DNA of 6,031 nucleotides, from assembly GCA_036518635.1 (NCBI GenBank), contig DATDMT010000080.1, positions 1-6,031 on the forward strand, read 5' to 3'. This document shows positions 1-5,864 of this stretch, one piece after another. The notes beneath the pieces were generated by a model. The model had not been told where the DNA came from, did no database searches, and worked only from the letters and a program-made list of their open reading frames with translations. A program made the position numbers and the translations under genes. Source of the DNA: AWTP1-18 sp036518635 (GTDB taxonomy: Bacteria > Pseudomonadota > Gammaproteobacteria > Burkholderiales > Rhodocyclaceae). Numbering within the stretch: position 1 is the stretch's first letter; every line of letters begins with the position of its first letter.

Positions 1-357
1 CGGGTGGCCTTCGTCGACGCAGACCATCAGTTGATCGTCGCCGGTGGCGGCCAGAACGAAGGGGTAGCGGCGGATGAAGGCCGGCACGTAGCGGCCCTCC
101 CAGCGGCTGTCGTCGCGCAGGCAGAGATTCTCGTCCTTGCGCAGGCCAAGCAGCGCCACCGGCACCGGGGTGCCGCCGGTCTTGCCGGCGAAGACGATGG
201 GGAATTCCTTGGCGGCTTCGAAGAATTCGACGGTCGCCAGGGGGACCGAGTTGGTGCCGCGGGTGAAGCTGAAGTCCTTCAGCGTGCCGATCTTCAAGGC
301 CCGGTGCTTGTCCTTGTCGATGGCGATGATCTTTTTGTAGAACAGCAATTCGGACAT
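1..357 (-). CDS. SapC family protein, N-terminal part (cut by window edge)
   Basis: The first 119 codons of a gene that continues beyond the left edge. The protein starts MSELLFYKKIIAIDKDKHR and continues with segments typical of the SapC family (PF07277): FSFTRGTNSVPL near residues 38-49, a KEFPIVFAG stretch near 57-65, PVALLGLRKDENL near 71-83, and the RYVPAFIRRYPFVLA block near 94-108. Family members are usually about 240 residues, so roughly half is present. The name comes from a Campylobacter S-layer-associated protein. In most proteobacteria the function is unknown and the protein has no signal peptide; none is seen here either. It is the last visible gene of the operon, 7 bp after the globin stop. 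Its likely ribosome binding site, GGAG, overlaps the globin stop codon, so the two are probably translationally coupled. The family call is firm; the function is not known. Confidence 0.82.
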   Translation of the reverse strand, partial: MSELLFYKKIIAIDKDKHRALKIGTLKDFSFTRGTNSVPLATVEFFEAAKEFPIVFAGKTGGTPVPVALLGLRKDENLCLRDDSRWEGRYVPAFIRRYPFVLAATGDDQLMVCVDEGHP

Positions 358-372
358 GGTTGGCTTACTCCG
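358..372 (-). promoter_or_regulatory. Ribosome binding site of the SapC gene, overlapping the globin stop codon
   Basis: On the minus strand the globin gene ends ACG GAG TAA. The GGAG formed there lies about 10 nt before the SapC ATG at 357. The Shine-Dalgarno sequence is therefore inside the upstream coding sequence and touches its stop codon, which favours reinitiation or coupling. Seen in sequence; coupling is inference. Confidence 0.5.
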
Positions 373-775
373 TTGAGGAGGGTTCGTTCTTGTTGCGCAT
401 GAAGTCCGCCAGATCGGAGAGCGCCTTCATGATCGCAGCGCGCAGGCTGGCGTCTTCCAAGCGTTCGTCCAGCGTGGTCTGCATGCACATCAACCACTGG
501 TCGCGCTCCTGGGCGCCGATGGCGAAGGGCATGTGGCGGGCGCGCAGGCGCGGATGGCCAAAGCGCTCGATGTACAGATTGGGGCCGCCGAGGTAGCCGG
601 AGAGATACCAGAACAGCTTGTCGGCAGAGCCGGACAGATTCTCGGGGTGGAGCTTGCGGATCTCGTAGGCCTCGGGCAGGGTGTCCATCAGTTCGTAGAA
701 ACGGTCCACGATGGCGCGCACCCCGGCCTCGCCGCCGACCCGCTCGTAGACGGTGGGGGAAGTGGTTTCGCTCAT
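365..775 (-). CDS. Group II truncated hemoglobin (trHbO / 2-on-2 globin)
   Basis: A cytoplasmic heme protein of 136 residues, the usual length of group II truncated globins, which bind O2 and have been linked to oxygen or peroxide chemistry and NO or redox stress. Visible hallmarks are the helix-B segment DRFYELMDTLPEA (Tyr27 at the B10 position), KLHPENL near 41-47 in the CD region, the strongly conserved LSGYLGGPNLYIERFGHPRLR block (58-78), the proximal heme ligand His81 in ARHMPFAIG, and Trp94 in RDQWLMCM at the G8 position that defines group II. The ATG at 775 overlaps the kinase stop (ATGA), with an AGGA about 10 nt upstream. It sits between the sensor kinase and the SapC gene on one strand with almost no spacing, so it is probably cotranscribed with ompR-envZ. 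The family assignment is secure. The physiological ligand and the reason for the linkage are unknown. Confidence 0.93.
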   Translation of the reverse strand: MSETTSPTVYERVGGEAGVRAIVDRFYELMDTLPEAYEIRKLHPENLSGSADKLFWYLSGYLGGPNLYIERFGHPRLRARHMPFAIGAQERDQWLMCMQTTLDERLEDASLRAAIMKALSDLADFMRNKNEPSSTE

Positions 776-2067
776 GATGCGGGAATCCTAACACGGGCCA
801 GCAGGCCGCCTCCCGGGTTCGCCAGCAGGTCCAGTTGGCCGCCGTGCTGGCGGGCGATGCGCTCGACGATGGCGAGGCCGAGGCCGGCCCCGTTGGCGTC
901 GCTGCGGGCCGCTTCGAGACGGGTGAAGGGGCGCTTCAGGCGCTCCACCTCGGCGGCGGGAATACCCGGCCCCCGGTCGGCCACCTCGATCCGGATTTCA
1001 TTGCCCTGGCGCTGCAAGCTCAGCGCAATCGGCTGCTCGCGGCCGGCGTAGCGCAGGGCGTTTTCAATCAGGTTGGAGATGGCGCGGCGCAGGGCCTTGG
1101 GCCGCAGCGGCAGCGGGCCTACATCATCCAGGGCCGCCGTCAGCGGGTCGCCACGGCGTTGCACCTGTTCCGCCAGATCGGCCAACAGGGCGCGCAGGTC
1201 CTGGGGTTCCGGTGGTTCGCCGCTGTTGCCGCGGGCGAAGTCGAGAAATTGACCGATGGTGCGATCCATCTCGTCCACGTCGGATTCCATCGCCGCCAGC
1301 ATTTCGCTATCGCTGACCGAGAGTTCCATCGCCATCCGCAGTCGTGCCAGCGGAGTGCGCAGATCGTGGGAAACCCCCGCCAGGATCAGTGCCCGGTCCT
1401 GTTCCACCTGAGCCAGGTCGGCGGTCATCTGGTTGAAGGCGCTGGCGACGGTGGCCAGTTCCTCGGGGCCGCTGACCGTCAGCGGCGCCGGCTGCTGGCC
1501 GGTGCCCAGGCTGCGGGCGGCGGTGGCCAGATCGCGCAGCGGCCGGGTCAGGCGGCGGACGAACACCGCCGCCGCGGCGAAGGCGATGGCTGCGGCCAGG
1601 GCACCCCAGCCCAGCCATTGCAGGGAGTGGGAGCGGTTCAGGCGTTCCGAGGGCAGGGCGATCCAGTAGGCGTCGCCCTCGATCAGCACCCGCAGGAAGA
1701 TCGCCCGCTCGCCGTTGTGCTCCAATGCCAGATGGGTTTCCGCTCCCTGCGCCGCCTGCAGGTGCTGCTCGACGCGACGCAGGAAATCGTCGTCGGGGGG
1801 CGGCGGCAGGGGCTCGTTGTCCTCCGCCACGTAGATGCGGATGCCTTCGCTGCGCGACAGTTCGCCGAGCAGGGCGCCGCGCCGCGCCGGATCGGCGGCG
1901 ACCACGGCGGAGCGGGTCAGGTTGGCGACGCTGGACAGTAGCTGGGCGAAATTGCGCGCCCGCGGCTCCCGGTCGGAAAAGGTGAAGATCGCCCCCCAGG
2001 TCAGGGCCGACAGGGTCATCGCCAGGGCCAGCAGCAGGAACAGGCGCGAGAGCAGGGTGCGGCCCAT
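772..2067 (-). CDS. envZ: EnvZ-like sensor histidine kinase
   Basis: A 431-residue inner-membrane histidine kinase, partner of the OmpR-type regulator just upstream. Domains in order: an N-terminal transmembrane segment (about 9-30), a periplasmic sensor region of about 120 residues (31-150) containing NFAQLLSSVANLTRSA as in EnvZ proteins, a second transmembrane segment (151-171), a HAMP linker with the conserved TRPL (about 171-225), and a HisKA domain whose H-box GVSHDLRTPLARLR carries phospho-acceptor His234. The ATPase domain follows, with the N-box NLIENALRYA (332-341), G1 box DRGPGIP (364-370), F box KRPFTRLEAAR and G2 box GAGLGLAIV (393-401). The HDLRT signature is typical of kinases that also dephosphorylate their regulator. 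All catalytic motifs are intact. The start is an ATG 11 bp after the ompR stop, with only a weak GGGG as ribosome binding site. The stop overlaps the globin start by 4 bp. A proline-rich acidic loop (PLPPPPDDD, 87-94) interrupts the sensor region. EnvZ orthology is likely, but the signal sensed cannot be read. Confidence 0.92.
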   Translation of the reverse strand: MGRTLLSRLFLLLALAMTLSALTWGAIFTFSDREPRARNFAQLLSSVANLTRSAVVAADPARRGALLGELSRSEGIRIYVAEDNEPLPPPPDDDFLRRVEQHLQAAQGAETHLALEHNGERAIFLRVLIEGDAYWIALPSERLNRSHSLQWLGWGALAAAIAFAAAAVFVRRLTRPLRDLATAARSLGTGQQPAPLTVSGPEELATVASAFNQMTADLAQVEQDRALILAGVSHDLRTPLARLRMAMELSVSDSEMLAAMESDVDEMDRTIGQFLDFARGNSGEPPEPQDLRALLADLAEQVQRRGDPLTAALDDVGPLPLRPKALRRAISNLIENALRYAGREQPIALSLQRQGNEIRIEVADRGPGIPAAEVERLKRPFTRLEAARSDANGAGLGLAIVERIARQHGGQLDLLANPGGGLLARVRIPAS

Positions 2068-2078
2068 GGCTGGCCCCG

Positions 2079-2789
2079 TCAGTCGGGGATGAAGACGTAG
2101 CCGAAGCCGCGGACGGTCTGGATGTATTTCGGCAGCGCCGGGTCGTCTTCCACCAGCTTGCGCAGGCGCGAGATCTGCACGTCGATGGCCCGGTCGAAGA
2201 CGCCGTGCTCGCGGCCCCGGGCCAGTTCGGACAGGCGGTCGCGGGACAGGGGCTGGCGCGGATGGGTGACCAGCACGTTGAGCAGGGCGAACTCGCCGGT
2301 GGTCAGCGGCTGGGTGCTGCCGTTACGACTCAGGGTGCGCCGTCCCAGGTCCACCTCGCAGCCGCCGAAGCTGACGCTCTCCGGCATTTCCGCCGGGGCG
2401 CCGGGTACGCTGCTGGTCTTGCGCCGCAGTACGGCGTTGATCCGCGCCACCAGCTCGCGGGGATTGAAGGGTTTCGGCAGGTAGTCGTCGGCGCCCATTT
2501 CCAGGCCGACGATGCGGTCCACCTCGTCGCCCTTGGCGGTCAGCATGATGATCGGCAGATCGTTGCCGCCACCGCGCAGGCGGCGGCACACGGCCAGTCC
2601 GTCTTCGCCGGGCATCATCAGGTCCAGTACCAGCAGGTCGGCATGTTCGCGGGCCAGCGCCCGGTCCATGCTCTCGGCGTTTTCCACGGCACGGGGGCTG
2701 AAGCCCTGTTCGCGCAGGTAACGCTCCAGCAGTTGGCGGAGGCGGGCGTCGTCGTCGACGATCAGGATGCGGGGGGCTCGATCACTCAT
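2079..2789 (-). CDS. ompR: OmpR-family response regulator
   Basis: A 236-residue cytoplasmic transcription factor, phosphorylated by the kinase encoded next. The receiver domain (about 7-122) has the acidic pocket Asp12-14, the phospho-acceptor Asp56 in VLDLMMPGEDGLAVCRRLR, Thr84 and Lys106. The winged-helix DNA-binding domain (about 138-234) ends in DVQISRLRKLVEDDP and YIQTVRGFGYVFIPD. Segments such as AKGDEVDRIVGLEMGADDY and KPFNPRELVARI are near-identical to enterobacterial OmpR as I remember it, including its characteristic length, so the symbol is given with confidence. It is the first gene of the minus-strand operon. The ATG at 2789 has no recognisable Shine-Dalgarno sequence, but a TATGCT hexamer lies 8 nt before it, suggesting a very short leader. 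An OmpR/RstA-like box about 50 bp upstream hints at autoregulation. Regulated genes cannot be inferred beyond the neighbours. Confidence 0.95.
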   Translation of the reverse strand: MSDRAPRILIVDDDARLRQLLERYLREQGFSPRAVENAESMDRALAREHADLLVLDLMMPGEDGLAVCRRLRGGGNDLPIIMLTAKGDEVDRIVGLEMGADDYLPKPFNPRELVARINAVLRRKTSSVPGAPAEMPESVSFGGCEVDLGRRTLSRNGSTQPLTTGEFALLNVLVTHPRQPLSRDRLSELARGREHGVFDRAIDVQISRLRKLVEDDPALPKYIQTVRGFGYVFIPD

Positions 2790-2925
2790 GGCGAGGCAGC
2801 ATAGCCGAGAAGAAAAGCGGTTGGCGTGAAGACCTTACATACGGTAACAAAGCCGGCCCATTTTGCCATGCAGGGCTTACGCGCTCTGGGCACAATGCGA
2901 GGCGTCAACAAGTCCGAAGCCCGCC
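2790..2925. promoter_or_regulatory. Divergent intergenic region between ompR and the charged-repeat gene
   Basis: This 136-bp stretch must hold the promoters for both directions. It is more AT-rich in its middle (2830-2865) than the coding sequence on either side. Candidate elements are the OmpR/RstA-like box at 2836-2849; a TATGCT -10-like hexamer on the minus strand (2803-2798), 8 nt before ompR; and a CACAAT -10-like hexamer on the plus strand (2891-2896), which would put a transcript start near 2903. No good -35 hexamer is found for either, as would be expected if an activator is needed. No tRNA, riboswitch or strong hairpin was seen. Confidence 0.5.
2836..2849 (+). promoter_or_regulatory. 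Candidate OmpR/RstA-type operator
   Basis: The sequence TACATACGGTAACA differs at two defined positions from the published E. coli RstA box TACATNTNGTTACA, a site bound by a regulator of the same OmpR family. It also contains the inverted half-sites TTAC and GTAA separated by 5 bp (2835-2847). It lies centrally between the divergent genes, about 60 bp upstream of the possible plus-strand transcript start and about 50 bp upstream of the possible ompR start, both plausible activator distances. The match is seen; binding by this OmpR is inference. Confidence 0.35.
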
Positions 2926-3387
2926 ATGTCCCCGCAACGCCTCACCTTCCTGCTGTCCGCCTGTAGCGTCCTGAGCCTGATGGCTCCGGCGGCGCGGGCG
3001 GCCATCGGCGATCCGCCCTTGCCGTTGCGGCCGCTGCTGGATGAGCTGGGCGGCGAGGCCCAGCGCGCCCGTGAGCTGGGCGCCGAGTTGCCGCTGCGCC
3101 CTGCGTTGTGGGCCGAGTTGAGCCCCGAGCAGCGCGAGCAGTTGCGGCGCCAGATTCGCGACCAATTTCAGCATGCGTCGCCCGAAGAGCGGCAGAAACT
3201 GCGCGAAGAAAAGCGCGAGCAGTTCGAGCGGATGTCGCCGGAAGAAAAACAGCAGATGCGCCAGCAACTGCGTGAGCGTTTCGAACGCATGCCGCCGGAA
3301 GAGCGCGAGGCACGGCGGCAACGTTGGGAGGAACGGCGCGAACCGGGCGGTGGTGAAGGTCCACGGCGCGGCTCGCCGGGTCGTTAG
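2926..3387 (+). CDS. Exported charged-repeat protein, DUF3106-like / CpxP-Spy-like character
   Basis: A 153-residue protein of unrecognised specific function. It begins with a secretion signal (Arg5, hydrophobic 6-22, then APAARA with a likely cleavage after Ala25), so it should act in the periplasm or at the outer membrane. Residues 26-65 form a linker. Residues 66-141 are four tandem 19-residue units of the form SPEE(R/K)QxxRxxxRExFERM, and the tail (142-153) is Gly/Arg-rich. The repeat part is almost all Glu, Gln, Arg and Lys with regularly spaced Leu, Met and Phe, predicting a long amphipathic helix or coiled coil. Repeated (S/P)PEE/PEQR motifs recall DUF3106 proteins and the LTPEQR-type motifs of CpxP/Spy periplasmic chaperones. 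That is resemblance, not proof of homology. The ATG at 2926 is preferred because it opens directly on the signal peptide; a TTG at 2863 would add 21 residues that spoil it. No clear ribosome binding site precedes it. It is divergent from ompR-envZ, and its stop overlaps the transporter stop. Confidence 0.75.
   Translation: MSPQRLTFLLSACSVLSLMAPAARAAIGDPPLPLRPLLDELGGEAQRARELGAELPLRPALWAELSPEQREQLRRQIRDQFQHASPEERQKLREEKREQFERMSPEEKQQMRQQLRERFERMPPEEREARRQRWEERREPGGGEGPRRGSPGR
3121..3348 (+). repeat. Four tandem 57-bp (19-residue) coding repeats
   Basis: Units begin at 3121, 3178, 3235 and 3292, exactly 57 bp apart and in frame. Units 2 and 3 are the most alike, both ending REQFERM or RERFERM. 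Unit 1 ends RDQFQHA, and unit 4 is the most diverged, starting PPEEREARR. The repeat is clear at the protein level and decayed at the nucleotide level, so it is an old internal duplication rather than a recent slippage array. Confidence 0.8.
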
Positions 3388-4697
3388 CCCTCGGCTTCCA
3401 GATCGCGACCGCGGGTCTCCGGCAGGTAGAGCAGGCCGATCAGCGTCGCCATCAGCAGCAGTCCCGCCGGGTACCACAGGCCCAACAGCGGGTCGCCGGC
3501 CTTGCTGGCAATCCAGGTCACCATGAAGGGCGACAGCCCGCCAATCCAACCCGCCGCCAGGTTGTGCGGCAGGCCCACCGCGGTATAGCGGGTGCGGGTC
3601 GGAAACAGTTCCGCCAGCAGCGCCGTTTGCGGCCCGGTGACGCAGGCCAGGGCCAGCACCAACAGCAGCAGCAGCGCCAGGACGATGGCTGGGTTGGCGG
3701 CGAAGGCGCGCAGGCCGGCGAACACCGGCAGCAGTGCCAGGGTGCCGAGAGCCAGCCCGACCAGCACTACCGGGCGGCGCCCGATCCGGTCGGAGAGATG
3801 GCCGCAAACGAAGGTCAGCGGGAACAGGGCCAGGGTCGCCGCCATGGTCAGGCGCCCGGCCAATACCGGCTCCATGCCCAGGGTGCTGCGCAGGAAGACC
3901 CCCGCATACACCTGGGAGCAGAAGAACAACAGCGAGCCGCCGGCCGAGACGCAGCAGAACAGCAGGGCCATGTGGCCGAGGGTGCGCCGGTCGGCCAGGC
4001 AGTCGGCGAGCGGAGTCGTCGTCAGCCGGCGCTGATCGCGGATCTGCTGGAACACTGGCGACTCGTGCAGGGCGAAGCGGGCGCGGGCGGAGATCGCCAG
4101 CAGCACGGCGGAGAGCAGGAAGGGTACGCGCCAGCCCCAGGCGGCGAATTCGTCGGCGCTGAGCCAGGCTTGGAGGCCCACCACCTGGGCGGTGGAGGCG
4201 AGGATGCCGAGGCCGCCCATCCATTGCAGCACGCTGGTCCAGGCGCCGCGCCGGCCCGCCGGGGCGTGCTCGGCCAGATAGACGTTGGCGCCGCCGATCT
4301 CGCCGCCCATGGCCAGGCCCTGCAGCACCCGCAGCGTCACCAGCGCCGCCGAGGCACCGAGGCCCCATTGGGCATAGGTCGGCAGCAGGCCGACGCCGAA
4401 GGTCGCCACGCCCATCAGGGCGATGGTGGCGATAAACACCGCGCGGCGGCCGTGGCGGTCGCCCAGGGAGCCGAAGATCGCAGCGCCGAGGGGGCGTACC
4501 ACCATGCCGACGCCGAAGGTGGCGAGGCTGGCGAGGAGGCCCGCCACCGGGTCGTCAGGGGGAAAGAACAGCTTGCCGAAGTGGGTCGCCAGGGTGGCGA
4601 AGGTGAGGAAGTCGTACCACTCGATGAAGGTGCCGAAGCAGGCGGCCAGGGCCACCTTGCGGTAGCGGCGGCCATAGTCAGATTGGTCGGATTGCAT
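3384..4697 (-). CDS. MFS transporter, metabolite:H+ symporter (ProP/ShiA/KgtP-like) type
   Basis: A 437-residue inner-membrane protein expected to have 12 transmembrane helices and to move a small organic solute with protons. Family marks are FGTFIEWYDF (21-30) in helix 1, the loop 2-3 motif GSLGDRHGRR (76-85), RVLQGLAMGGEIGGA (123-137) in helix 4, WGWRVPFLLS (187-196) in helix 6, ESPVF (212-216) at the start of the central loop, the mirrored GHLSDRIGRRP (299-309) in the second half, AELFPTRTRYTAVG (362-375) and the terminal PETRGRDLE. This combination is characteristic of the metabolite:H+ symporter subfamily, which carries shikimate, 2-oxoglutarate, citrate, proline/betaine and others. The substrate cannot be read from sequence. 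Helix 7 (244-260) holds three cysteines, which is unusual. The ATG at 4697 has no ribosome binding site; GATAAT ends 8 nt before it. Its end overlaps the convergent charged-repeat gene by 4 bp, and it is divergent from tsaB. Confidence 0.9.
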   Translation of the reverse strand: MQSDQSDYGRRYRKVALAACFGTFIEWYDFLTFATLATHFGKLFFPPDDPVAGLLASLATFGVGMVVRPLGAAIFGSLGDRHGRRAVFIATIALMGVATFGVGLLPTYAQWGLGASAALVTLRVLQGLAMGGEIGGANVYLAEHAPAGRRGAWTSVLQWMGGLGILASTAQVVGLQAWLSADEFAAWGWRVPFLLSAVLLAISARARFALHESPVFQQIRDQRRLTTTPLADCLADRRTLGHMALLFCCVSAGGSLLFFCSQVYAGVFLRSTLGMEPVLAGRLTMAATLALFPLTFVCGHLSDRIGRRPVVLVGLALGTLALLPVFAGLRAFAANPAIVLALLLLLVLALACVTGPQTALLAELFPTRTRYTAVGLPHNLAAGWIGGLSPFMVTWIASKAGDPLLGLWYPAGLLLMATLIGLLYLPETRGRDLEAEG

Positions 4698-4705
4698 GGG
4701 GCGGG

Positions 4706-4711
4706 ATTATC
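4706..4711 (-). promoter_or_regulatory. Candidate -10 element of the transporter gene
   Basis: GATAAT on the minus strand (five of six matches to TATAAT) ends 8 nt before the transporter ATG, placing the transcript start within about 2 nt of the start codon. No convincing -35 is found 16-18 bp upstream. Position and missing ribosome binding site agree with a leaderless transcript, but the evidence is one hexamer. Confidence 0.3.
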
Positions 4712-4725
4712 GCCGTTGCGACGGT

Positions 4726-4731
4726 TAAAAT
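4726..4731 (+). promoter_or_regulatory. Candidate -10 element of the tsaB operon
   Basis: TAAAAT (five of six matches to TATAAT) lies 6 nt before the GTG start of tsaB, so transcription would begin at or next to the start codon. No ribosome binding site is present and the -35 is poor. It lies in the 40-bp gap shared with the divergent transporter promoter, so the two promoters would overlap. Confidence 0.35.
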
Positions 4732-4737
4732 CCGCGG

Positions 4738-5424
4738 GTGAATCTGCTTGCCCTCGAAACCTCCACCCGCCTCTTGTCTGTCGCCCTCTGGCGCGACGGC
4801 GAAATCACCGGCCGCAGCGAAGTGCTGCCCAACGGCGGCTCCGACCGGCTGTTGCCCTGGGTCCATCAACTGCTGGCGGAAGCCGGGCTGAAGCTCGGCC
4901 AACTCGACGGCATCGCCTTCGGCGCCGGCCCCGGCGGTTTTACCGGCCTGCGCCTGTCCTGCGGCGTTGCCCAGGGCCTGGCCTGGGGCGCCGACCTGCC
5001 GGTGCTTGCCGTCGGCAGCCTGGAAGCCCTGGCCCTGGAGGCCGCTGCGCCCCGCATCTATGCCTGCCTCGATGCGCGGATGAACGAGGTGTATAGCGCC
5101 GCCTACGAATTGGTCGATGGGGTGCCCCAGGCGGTGCTGCCGCCGTCGGTCACGCCGCCCGACGCGGCGCCGCTGCCCCCGGTCGGCGACTGGCTCGGCG
5201 CCGGCGATGGGTTCTCCAGTTACGCTGAGGCCCTGACCCAACGTCTGGGCCTCGCCACCGTTCGCGCCGATCTGCTGCCCACCGCGGCCGCCGTCGCCCG
5301 TCTGGCGGCGCCGCGTCTGGCCCGCGGCGAAGGTGTTGCCGCCGTGGCCGCCCAGCCACTCTATGTCCGCGACAAGGTGGCCCTGACCACCGCCGAGCGC
5401 CTGGCCAGGGGCGGTGTGCGCTGA
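4738..5424 (+). CDS. tsaB: TsaB, tRNA N6-threonylcarbamoyladenosine (t6A) biosynthesis protein
   Basis: A 228-residue cytoplasmic protein (older name YeaZ). In the known family TsaB is the scaffold that joins TsaD and TsaE, which transfer threonylcarbamoyl to A37 of tRNAs reading ANN codons. The ASKHA-fold signatures are LALETST (4-10), GAGPGGFTGLRL (62-73), LDARMNEVY (111-119) and the C-terminal PLYVRDKVA (207-215). The length fits the family. The GTG start at 4738 gives the standard N-terminus MNLLALETST; no ATG would do so. In many TsaB proteins a His-Ser precedes the LLP motif, whereas here the segment reads GGSDRLLP (33-40). As TsaB is not itself the catalyst this need not matter. The gene heads a plus-strand operon and its TGA overlaps the rimI ATG by one base (TGATG). 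Identification is secure. Confidence 0.95.
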   Translation: MNLLALETSTRLLSVALWRDGEITGRSEVLPNGGSDRLLPWVHQLLAEAGLKLGQLDGIAFGAGPGGFTGLRLSCGVAQGLAWGADLPVLAVGSLEALALEAAAPRIYACLDARMNEVYSAAYELVDGVPQAVLPPSVTPPDAAPLPPVGDWLGAGDGFSSYAEALTQRLGLATVRADLLPTAAAVARLAAPRLARGEGVAAVAAQPLYVRDKVALTTAERLARGGVR

Positions 5425-5864
5425 TGGACTATCGAGCTATGGCCGAGACCGACCTGGATGCCGTGGCCGCTGCCGAGCAGCGCATCTACCCATTCCCCTG
5501 GACCCGCGGCAACTTCGCCGACTCCCTGCGTGCCGGCGACGCCGCCTGGCTGGGCGAGGAGGGCGGGGCCTTGAGCGCCTACGGCGTCGTCACCGTCACC
5601 CTAGACGAGGCCCAGTTGCTGAATATCAGCGTCCTGCCCGAACTGCAGGGCCAGGGCCGCGGCCGCCGGATGCTGGCGCATCTGATGGACGATGCCCGCA
5701 GCCGCGGCGCGACGCGGATGTTTCTCGAAGTGCGGCCGACCAACGCCTCCGGTCGCGCCCTCTATCAAGGCGTTGGCTTCACCCTGGTGGGCCAGCGTCG
5801 CGACTATTACCCCGCCGTCGGTGGCGGCCGCGAGGACGCCCTGGTGATGGCCCTCGATCTATGA
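5424..5864 (+). CDS. rimI: RimI-type GNAT N-acetyltransferase
   Basis: A 146-residue acetyltransferase. In the family RimI uses acetyl-CoA to acetylate the N-terminal alanine of ribosomal protein bS18 and, in some bacteria, other protein N-termini. Visible GNAT features are LLNISVLPELQGQGRGRRML (65-84), where QGQGRG (75-80) is the acetyl-CoA pyrophosphate-binding loop; LEVRPTNASGRALYQGVGF (101-119), with Glu102 and Tyr114 at the positions of the catalytic Glu and Tyr of E. coli RimI; and the RimI-specific C-terminal RRDYYPA with REDALVMAL (125-144). The early PFPWTRGNFADSL (23-35) is the usual substrate-side motif. The start overlaps the tsaB stop by one base and the stop overlaps the next ATG by four, so all three genes are coupled. 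tsaB-rimI adjacency is common in proteobacteria. Confidence 0.94.
   Translation: MDYRAMAETDLDAVAAAEQRIYPFPWTRGNFADSLRAGDAAWLGEEGGALSAYGVVTVTLDEAQLLNISVLPELQGQGRGRRMLAHLMDDARSRGATRMFLEVRPTNASGRALYQGVGFTLVGQRRDYYPAVGGGREDALVMALDL

Noticed and set aside
294..794. Minus-strand open frame overlapping the globin
   Set aside because: A different frame from the globin, which shows the heme ligand and full family pattern; the alternative translation is Arg/Pro-rich.
835..1941. Long plus-strand open frame opposite the sensor kinase
   Set aside because: Antisense to a kinase with all motifs intact; the translation is Gly/Gln/Ala-rich with no recognisable domain, as expected for a shadow frame in GC-rich DNA.
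1725..1985. Short plus-strand Arg/Ala/Gly-rich frames within the kinase region
   Set aside because: Typical GC-rich shadow frames with no start signals or domain.
2863..2925. TTG start extending the charged-repeat protein by 21 residues
   Set aside because: The extension places a non-hydrophobic, cysteine-containing segment before the signal peptide and has no ribosome binding site.
2905..4368. 487-codon minus-strand open frame across the transporter and charged-repeat genes
   Set aside because: Out of frame with the clear MFS protein and antisense to the repeat gene; Arg/Pro/Gly-rich with no domain.
4700..4715. GGCG/CGCC inverted repeat in the gap between the transporter and tsaB
   Set aside because: A 4-bp stem with a 7-nt loop and no T tract; expected by chance at this GC content.
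3564..5096. 510-codon plus-strand open frame opposite the transporter and into tsaB
   Set aside because: Gln/Gly/Ala-rich shadow that runs through two well-identified genes in other frames.
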